Below, piece after piece: positions 56,851-64,000 of a DNA stretch of 64,000 nucleotides (position 1 is the stretch's first letter; each line of letters opens with the position of its first letter). The stretch spans positions 30,073,253 to 30,137,252 of the forward strand of contig OX377203.1 of the NCBI GenBank assembly GCA_947396885.1, in the 5' to 3' direction. Under the pieces are notes generated by a model. The model worked only from the letters and a program-made list of their open reading frames with translations. It was not told where the DNA came from and did not search any database. The position numbers were made by a program, and so were the translations under genes. This DNA is from Heligmosomoides polygyrus polygyrus. Taxonomy: Eukaryota; Nematoda; Chromadorea; Rhabditida; Heligmosomidae.

Positions 56851-57747
56851 TGGTAGCAGCGAGCTGGGTCCACCGGGCGAGTAAAGGTGAGTCTTTTACT
56901 CTCTTTCCTTTCTCGGATGCTCTCTCTCTCGACCCTCTCTATTCTCTTCCTTTCTTAGCTGTAGGTCCTTTCTTTCTCCCTCTTATTATTTCTTCTAAGA
57001 GCATCTATACTTTTGGCTACTTAGTTGGTTGTGCGCAGACCTTCTAAGGACCCTTCTTCTCACCGTTTTTCTTAATTCTTTTTTTTTTCTACGAACGACA
57101 CAGGATCCTTTTTTCTGGCTTTCCTCGAGGCTAATTTCGCTAGCTAAGTATCCGGAACCTTTTGGTCAATTGTCTGACTCCCGTAAACGACACTAGAAGT
57201 GGTTCGCGTGGAGCACATGGATGGCGTATGACGCCCTGGATGTAGATGCGATCGCAGGTTTTGAGTGAAGTGGTTATGTCGCGACATAGGGGTGGTTCGG
57301 AGACACCCTATAGCTTCAAGCAATGGAATCGCTAGAAGTATAGTGTAGTTTCTTTGTTTTTTCCTCACATTTTCTTCCAGCCGGCTACATTTCTCTAAGC
57401 CTCTGTCCTTCTAAGTCTTCGGTGTTCTCGATTCGAAACTAGGTCTAAGAGGGTGTTAGCGGTTCGTCTTCTCGTCTTCGGCAGGAATTCGCGTTGGTAT
57501 GCGTTAGTGCCTTTCTCATGACGGATCGCGGCGCGGAGCCGCGCTATCAGCGCGTCTCTCACAACAGTTCCGCGGTTCCCAACTTATCTCCGCTTCGATC
57601 TCGAGCCCCGCCGAGTTCTTCGGCGCTCTGGTATGCGGTGATCACTACTCCCGTCCTTGCCGAGCCTGTCCGCCTACGTCCTTCCCTCCAATATATACTT
57701 GTCCTAAGCGGACCCTTATCCATCCTGCCCTGCGACCACCGGAGGCA

Positions 57748-59096
57748 ATGCCAGTCACCAGGAACTCGAGTAAGTCCTCTTCTTTGTCGACAGCAGTGGC
57801 TTCTGCCCATTCGACTGACACTAAAGTGGAAAGGGATGAGGACTTCCTAGGGCTATCCCTTGCCTTCATGGACTCCTTGGATGATATGCCTTCATTCACT
57901 CCTTGGATGATAACGCCCCACTACAGAACCGGGATGCGAAGGTACTTCGCAACGCTATCGCCCAAGTCTGGGAAGATTCCAAGGCCAGGTCAGAGCTTCT
58001 ATCACAGAAGATTAACGAAGGAAATTCTGCCTTGGCAGATAAGTTTAATGAGTCATTTTCAATAGTGGGTCAGCGGCTAGACACCCTTCCGACGATATCC
58101 ATGCTCGAGCGCCACCAGCAAGACGATCTGGAGATCCCTAAAGTTAATTCCTGCTCGGGGTCATCAGACACGGACACTCAATTCTCCATCTGGCTACGCC
58201 GCCTCGAGGACGTCATGCGTATGCGAAAGGTTCCTCTGTCACCAGAATAACAGGCAAACTTCTTGATCGGGCATTTAGATGGAGTAGCCCGCGAAAAAGT
58301 AGAGGAACTCGATAGCAGCGCACGGAAGGACTACAAGACGGTCGTCTCTCACTTGAAGGCATTCTTCGAGAGCCCACAGCAACGGTATGTGGCTCGTAAG
58401 AAGCTGTCCACATGTCGTCAAAAACCGGGAGAGCCTTCCGGCACATTCGCCAATCGGATCCTTCACCTGGTACAGGCAGCCACTTCTGGACAAGACCCCG
58501 CAACTCAAAAAGAACGAGTCTTGGAAGAATTTTTTGCTTGGCTACGGGGTGACATCCGTTACTTTGTCAAATTGGATAACCCAGCGACATATGAGCAGGC
58601 GGTCGCCAAGGCACAAATGGTGGAGCAACTTCTGAGCGAGGCATCAGCCGAATGGCTTATGCGTCCTACGTCTTCGGCGCAGGCCCCGGTACAGGTGCTG
58701 ACCACCTCAAGGTCAAGCTCGCCTAGGTCTCCTCGTATGGCGTCTCGTTCTCCTTCACGTCGAGTCCGGTTCCATTCTCCCCCTCCCGGAGGGCCCCCTC
58801 AGGATTTTCCACGGTACCGAATGTCTCGCCCGCCTATTCGGTTCTCCGGCACCGTAACGTGTCACACCTGTGGTGGACAAGGACACTTCAGCAGGGAGTG
58901 CCCGACTCCAGTTCGACAGTGGTCAACGACTGAGCGTTTTCGGCAAGCAGGAGCAAACCCCATCCGTTCAGGCCCCAGTCGAGCCTCTGGAGCGATACGG
59001 GGATCCCGCGCTCAGCTCCTCGCCTGCGATCCCGTGGACAACCCTAGGCCCACCAGCAACCGCAATTATAATGGCAAAGACAAAACGGTGGCGTGA
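57748..59096 (+). pseudogene. Retroelement gag with CCHC zinc knuckle, broken
   Basis: Gag packages retroelement RNA. The first ATG (57748) opens a Ser-rich N-terminus. A short duplication around CTCCTTGGATGAT near 57870-57910 shifts the frame, and an in-frame TAA at 58248 interrupts the core. Downstream, 58263-59096 reads LDGVAREKVEEL, YVARKKLSTCRQKPGEPSGT and GDIRYFVKLDNPATYEQAV, a retrotransposon gag core. The nucleocapsid knuckle is CHTCGGQGHFSREC (CX2CX4HX4C) at about 58863. Whether it is Bel/Pao or Gypsy type cannot be settled without polymerase sequence. Confidence 0.8.
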
Positions 59097-59289
59097 CTGA
59101 CTTAAGCTTTAGAAGAGTCTCAAGCTCAGCTCGAACAATCTAAGGCTCGTATTTCAGCTCTGCTGCGCCGCAACGACGAACTCATCTTCGGCATTCGCCT
59201 CACCGTCAGCAGCCCGATCCGCTTCTCCGACATCCCTTCCTGACGTAAGGTTGTTATTTCTATGTATAGTAATGTCCTTGTGCGTGAGC

Positions 59290-60423
59290 GGTTAGTGTTC
59301 AGTGACGCAAGCTTGGCTGTGTCCCAACGATGTGCCCACCAACCTTTATTTCGTTCCTGAGGCTTACAACTGCTCACGGCTCCTGCCCAACACCTCGACG
59401 CCCGTTGAGCAAGTTCACTTACGCCTCTATCGGCCTAACACCAGGGTTTATTCTTCTACGGCCTCTTTGTGCAAAATCGTGCGTCATTCAGTTGTCTACT
59501 CGGTAAGCTTCTTCGGAGCCCATTACGAAACACACTCGGAGATACACCTACCCGTTTCGGTTGAGGAATGCAAGCAGATGGCCCTTCATCGTCTCTGTTC
59601 GCACGGGGACATGACAGACTCCTAGGGAGTCTGGCGCACAAGGAACCATCTGACATATGTGTTTCCTTCCGCCCCTTTCGGATGTTGCTCGGATCGCTCA
59701 GCAGCCGTCATTAACTGTTACCTCACTTCCACCACGGTACGGATACGACACTCAGACGGCATTTTACATTCTTCGGTTGGCGACGTTTCCTCCTGCCTTT
59801 ATAGGGATGGTTCCTGTATTTTGGCAGATGGGTTCGCCACCATCTGGACCCCGGAACAAGAGGAACGCTGCGCCTACGTCTTCGTTGGTCGGTTGTCGGG
59901 TCATTCGCTAGGTAACGTATGGCTCAGCAATAACAAGGAGTTCGCGCTTTCATGGACGGAGACATCCCCCTCTGTCTCCGACTGCCTCAAACAGTTGATC
60001 GTTACAGACCAGGGGTATGCAATTCAGGTATCTACCCGTCAGCCACGCAGCACCCACGAAGACGTCGGACTTGTTAACTCCAATCAACTGTCCGCGCAGT
60101 TGCTCGCTGTAGAAGGCGCAGCGCACTCCTCCTCGGTGAGCCTAATTCGTCACGCCTTTCGGGAGGTATGCGAGCGCACGAACTCGCTCTCACTCGCCCT
60201 GCAAGTAGCTCTTAGAGTCGAACCTACTTTCGTAATGAGGGCTCTTCTTCAACGGCCTGACATCTCCGCTTCATATCTGGGAAATGGCTATGTTCAAGTT
60301 CGACGATGTATTGAACTTCCATCTACGTCTCCGTCCGTCTCCTACCGTTTAATGGCACGTGCTACGACGCGCCTCGTGTCGAGCTTCGCTTACCAAGTGG
60401 CTCAATTTGGCACGTGTTCTTGA
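59290..60423 (+). pseudogene. Envelope-like Cys-rich region of the retroelement, broken
   Basis: One frame is open from about 59302 to 60423 except for a TAG at 59623. It encodes a Cys-rich, ectodomain-like protein with spaced Cys residues and blocks such as VVYSVSFFGAHYETHS and WLSNNKEFALSW. This layout resembles envelope-like third ORFs of nematode LTR retroelements. No signal peptide or membrane anchor was found, and the C-terminal third is diverged. The family assignment is inferred from position and Cys pattern. A short upstream piece with ALEESQAQLEQSKARISALL (coiled-coil-like, about 59105-59240) ends at a stop. Confidence 0.5.
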
Positions 60424-60471
60424 CACCAGCAACTGGAATTGTGCGCAGTCACGCCACGTTCACGGACTGTT

Positions 60472-61206
60472 CTGAGTCGGGGACATCAACCAGCTTCAAC
60501 CCCATGTTCGCTGCCCGCGATCGTCCCGATCGGCCCAGCTCGAGGCCAGAGGAGTTATGGACGTCCTGGCGCGCCGTAACGTCCCCCAAACCCCCCTCGT
60601 CACGACCTTCCGGGCTCATCCCGCGCTGAACGCCCTGCCCAACTTCCTGTTCTACCGCGGAACACTCGTAAGCGGTACGGATGCACGAGAGCGCCGTCTT
60701 GTGACCAGTCGACTCCGACTCCCGAACCCAGCCATACCGCTGGTCTTCTTCGACATCGAAGGAGCCTCCTACCCATCACCATCAGGCTCCTACTGGAAGA
60801 GGACGAAGCCGGCTGGTGCAGGGACATCGTCCGCGAGCTGCTAGCGCTGGAGGTGCGGCCATCATCGGTCGCCATAATCACGTTCTACAAGGAGCAGCAA
60901 CGACTGCTGTCGCAGTACGCTGCCCAGCGCGGAGTAGCACTTCATACCGTGGATTCAGTCCAAGGACGGGAGATGGACATCGTCATCGTCCACACTTCAC
61001 GGACCGACGTCACACCAACCAGCGGGGAGTTCCTAGACGACCCCAAAAGGATGAACGTCGCCATTACCAGGTGCCGGCATGGACAGTTCATCCTGGGTAG
61101 CCGCAGGGCTCTGGGTACCCTTCAGAACTGGGGACGCCTGGTACGATGGGCCGAGGACGCGAGGGTCGTCGTCAGCACTGCGGCGCTTCCGGACATCTTC
61201 GCCTAG
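60472..61206 (+). pseudogene. UPF1-like SF1 helicase C-terminal half inside the retroelement
   Basis: SF1B helicases unwind nucleic acids with ATP. From about 60477 the frame gives motif III (VGDINQLQP), motif IV ([14 protein letters not shown], matching the QYRMHP block) and FYRGTLVSG. One frameshift near 60800 moves the reading, which then gives [13 protein letters not shown], motif V ([19 protein letters not shown]) and motif VI ([20 protein letters not shown]), ending at TAG 61204-61206. Walker A and B (motifs I, II) are absent: a stop lies immediately before motif III, so this piece cannot hydrolyse ATP alone. The strong match across motifs III-VI and a single frameshift indicate a fairly recent loss of frame, or a programmed shift. 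It lies between the envelope-like region and the purine tract. Confidence 0.85.
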
Positions 61207-61376
61207 GAGAACACTAACGAAGGCGAGTATTTTCTTTCCTTTTATTTTCCACTTATTTGTTATTCGGGATAGATTCTGTGATTTTCTTTTACTCTTTCTT
61301 ACCAATCACTATCGATTGCCACCTCCTCTGGCAGGGCACTCGTCCGAGGACGGACGTATTTGTGGATAGGGGGAGG

Positions 61377-61695
61377 TGTAAGAGTTAGCGAATTCTTAAT
61401 TCCTGGTTGGAGGCAATCGATAGCGGGATTCCTACAGCTGAGTCACTTCGGAGATGAAAGCTCTGATTACAGGAGGCGGCGGTCTTGGCGACCGAGCACG
61501 GGACATTCGATATCGTCAGGGACACGCTGAACGGCTCGCCACCAGGCCTCAGGGCCCCGCACGACATCAGGCTCCTGCCCCGCGACTTCGACTCCTTCGG
61601 CCGATTCCTTCGACAGTGTCTGTACTGCTTATTTGTGAAGTATCCAATAAACTGTCTTCCGATGTCGCGTCCACCTCCTGGGCCCCGAACTACAC
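61377..61695 (+). repeat. 3' LTR
   Basis: 319 bp, TGTAAG...CTACAC, followed by the target duplication TATAC. It preserves the uninterrupted AAAGCTCTGATT site that the MITE occupies in the 5' LTR. Confidence 0.9.
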
Positions 61696-62027
61696 TATAC
61701 TCATATCTGAACGCGGATCTGAGAGCTGTAGTGCTCAGCCCGATCTACAACGCTAGCAGAGTCATGGGCGCGGGCGCCAGATAAATAGTGACTGCACTCT
61801 GCAAACGCTCTTCATCTCAATGCCATAGGGCCTGTTCAACTTTCGTGACTGAAGCTATTGGTCAGCCAAACAAAACACGCAAACCGGGTAAAACCAAGCG
61901 GTCGCCGTCAAATCTGTGCATACTCGGGAGCTGTCGCTGTCGCTCCCGTTGTTGTTATTCATAATTTCCTCTGACCGCTCGAGCGACAACGGCGGCAGCG
62001 CGAGCGTTGGAGCTCGTAATCTACAGA

Positions 62028-62872
62028 CGGTAAAGTTTGTAGGGTAAGATATACTACTTATTATTTGTCGACATCTCGTAATTCACCAGCAGTGTCCGAA
62101 GTATGCAAAATGCGACTGTGTATGAAACATTTATGAAATAACTTCAGCATCAATGATACACAGGCACGAAGTGTATAAAACAGTAAAACCGATCACAGTA
62201 TGGGCAACGTATGAAGGCCACCGTCTCTTCACATCCTGACTCATCGCATGTGCTGAGGTCTTCTGGGAATGCCATTCCACTAGGGCTTTCGAAGCCCCTT
62301 CTGGTTGAAACCCTTGGTCCTCCTCTTCCACTACCTCCAACTTCTCCACTTCGTCGATTTCCAGCTGTTCGAAATCCTGTATGATTCTTGCTATTCCTCC
62401 CGTCAGCTTCATCTCGTCTCTCGAAGGGACAGCACCCAGTAGAGATCCGCACTTCAGTGTCAGTAGGTGAATGACCACTCGAGGGTGAGCAGACATTGTA
62501 AAGTCAGTGTTGGCGGCAGCAGCTTGTTATGACCGCGCGACATTGCAAGCATAACGGAGGCGATAATATTGATCGAGGTGGTAGGTCAAGTTGAAGATCA
62601 TGAGGTCCCCTCCTACTCTGTGAGTACACTGGTGGTACTCACCTCACCGACACTAATAAATTGAATTAATAAAGCATTTTCTAGCTTCCTACCGTTGTTT
62701 CATGTTGTTCCTGCGTCAAAATTTCTTACATTGACAACGAGAACAATTTGTTGGAGGAAAGGTTTCATACAAAATCGCATTTGGCATATTTCGGACATTG
62801 TTGGGAATTACGAGATGTCGGCAAATAATAAGTAGTATATCTTACCTAGCAAACTCCAAAAAACAAGTTCAG
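62028..62872 (-). mobile_element. TIR element with Cys-rich ORF relic
   Basis: About 100-bp inverted ends (62028-62130 and 62757-62872) share GGTAAGATATACTACTTATT, GACATCTCGTAATTC and a TGTATGAAAC edge. The minus-strand interior encodes in one frame MSAHPRVVIHLLTLK plus an acidic stretch, then after a frame change GMAFPEDLSTCDESGCEE and VAFIRCPYCDRFYCFIH. Related peptides occur at 1588-2076 in an element with different ends. I do not recognise the domain; its CX2C...CX2H spacing suggests a zinc-binding fold. Confidence 0.65.
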
Positions 62873-62927
62873 ATATGGAAACGTCTATGGAAATCCGATA
62901 CTATGGTAAAAGTGTAAAAACGCGATG

Positions 62928-62998
62928 TGGCTGGGGAACCGAACCCTCGACCTCACGGTCATGAGGCAGCTCCTCTACCACAGCGCCACCCACTACAG
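62928..62998 (-). repeat. tRNA-like sequence, SINE head or tRNA pseudogene
   Basis: The minus strand has TGGCGCTGTGGTAGAGG (box A, 10 of 11 in the core) and GGTTCGGTTCC (box B). The anticodon arm GCCTC/GAGGT is paired but with an 8-nt loop, and the acceptor and T stems are mispaired, so it is not a functional tRNA. It belongs to a tRNA-like family different from the six SINE copies. Confidence 0.6.
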
Positions 62999-63319
62999 CA
63001 CCTGAGTCTTGCGCCGCCGTGGTAAGCTCGCTCTGCGGAGCTGGGGACTCAACCATTACACCCTCCCACTCGTTTGCCTCAAGGATTCGGCAAAAAACAA
63101 AACATGTTCTGCTAGCAATTGGAGGACGGAGATTCTCCCTATAGTACTCGTTCTTGCCGGCCCGGTGTACCGTTCAGACAGTTCCCTTGTCAGCGAGTTT
63201 TAGCTTGATAGACAGAGCGTGGTACCTTTCTCCTCCATGGCGAGAATGCACGTTTCCAAGGTTCTTTTAGATTTTCACGCCTTTTCATACCCATTTCCTC
63301 AAGTCCTCAAGTCGAAACA

Positions 63320-63716
63320 TAATAAGACTTGAAGCAGTGCTGAACAACTCCACTTGAAAGCTGTGGATAAGGCTTCATGGGTATGAGTACTCCACCATAC
63401 CGCCTGCTCCTGTACGCACTAAAATATTTGATATCTCGTCGCTTGCTGTTCGAAAAAAGGTACAACCCCACCATGGTCTACAAAATCCTAAATTCAATGA
63501 AGGGTCTCTGTGTGGAATAGTTTTACACGATTCTGCCTTCCATTACTAGACGTACACAGGCAAGGCTCCATTTTCCAAGATGCAGGAGTTCCCTGCGTGG
63601 ACGTTCTTTACACAAAGCGCTGAATCCGAATTTATGACATTATCGAAATCATCGCCAATTCCTGACTCCTTAAGTAAGTTCAAGAGACTTTTAGATAGAC
63701 ATTTCCGAAACGCTTA
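63320..63716 (+). pseudogene. Non-LTR retrotransposon 3' coding relic
   Basis: Broken frames read YNPTMVYKILN, FPAWTFFTQSAES and SLSKFKRLLDRHFRN, the order seen at the C-terminus of jockey/CR1-like reverse transcriptase ORFs (YK..., W..LP, S...FK..L). Stops and frameshifts separate the blocks. Confidence 0.45.
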
Positions 63717-64000
63717 ATTGCTTACCTACCTATGAGCGTAGAAATCTTTCAAAACGATGTACGATCAACTTTACTGCATTATTCATCACGTTCTCCTTTG
63801 TGATACTTTTTTTTGCTGAAATCTCTTTTAGTATCCTCGCGAATTGTTTGTTTCGCGTGAAATTCACGAAAAATAAACAAGTTTACCGAAAATCCGCACT
63901 GCTTACAGGAAACCATTACGATACTCATCTGTCGTGGAAATATGGGGTGGTTGCTTCAATTGAAGTCTAAAAACGAAGTATTCAGCAGAAGGCACTTTGA

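Larger units (their letters stand above)
56320..61695 (+). mobile_element. LTR retroelement with helicase cargo, no RT seen
   Basis: Direct LTRs (56320-56850 and 61377-61695) start TGTAAGAGTTAGCG. The 5-bp duplication TATAC lies at 56315-56319 and 61696-61700, so the ends are exact. A purine-rich tract GGATAGGGGGAGG precedes the 3' LTR and TGGTAGCAGCG follows the 5' LTR as a primer-site candidate. The 4.5-kb interior holds, in order, a ~0.9-kb leader, a broken gag with a CCHC knuckle, a broken envelope-like region and a UPF1-type helicase C-terminal half. I find no protease, reverse transcriptase, RNase H or integrase motif in any frame, so mobility would need a helper. The LTRs are very similar once the MITE insertion is removed. 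Confidence 0.85.

Noticed and set aside
62928..62998. Functional tRNA gene
   Set aside because: Promoter boxes are good, but acceptor and T stems are mispaired and the anticodon loop has eight bases.

Overview
The window looks like nematode nuclear DNA, most likely a strongylid (hookworm-like) worm. I infer this from spliced genes whose predicted proteins resemble Caenorhabditis-type orthologues, short introns with TTTCAG acceptors mixed with multi-kilobase introns, AG acceptors a few bases before start codons as expected for spliced-leader trans-splicing, and abundant mariner, hAT, RTE-like and tRNA-derived repeats. No species call can be made from sequence alone.

Five conserved host genes, all on the + strand, were assembled by hand with every intron phase checked: a Staufen double-stranded-RNA-binding protein (about 2.9-15.6 kb, five dsRBDs over 20 exons, the last dsRBD beyond a 4-kb intron); a SMARCE1/BAF57 HMG-box SWI/SNF subunit (35.1-38.7 kb); phosphopantothenoylcysteine synthetase of coenzyme A synthesis (39.4-45.7 kb, with one GC-AG intron); an Alba-domain protein of the RNase P/MRP Rpp25 type (48.5-51.1 kb); and TFIID subunit TAF7 (51.9-53.5 kb). 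A sixth, intronless gene at 23.8 kb encodes an 87-residue single-RRM protein closest to the CstF-64 RRM.

The rest is dominated by mobile DNA. From 11 to 29 kb there are at least five mariner relics, an RTE endonuclease relic and a clear nest: a SINE within a deleted hAT element, itself inside a mariner transposase gene. At 29.4-34.0 kb a terminal-inverted-repeat (TIR) element carries 41-bp, 42-bp and 108-bp satellites. At 46.4-55.4 kb, 1.1-1.7 kb inverted arms whose outer ends resemble those of the satellite element bracket the Alba and TAF7 genes. At 56.3-61.7 kb an LTR element flanked by a 5-bp duplication holds a broken gag, an envelope-like region and the C-terminal half of a UPF1-type SF1 helicase, with no recognisable reverse transcriptase or integrase. 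The last 2.3 kb holds another TIR element with an unrecognised Cys-rich ORF, a tRNA-like sequence and a LINE 3' relic.

The best candidates for something undescribed are the helicase-bearing LTR element, the foldback-like element bracketing two housekeeping genes and its satellite-filled relative, and the Cys-rich ORF shared by two structurally different elements. All alignments were done by eye; no database was searched.
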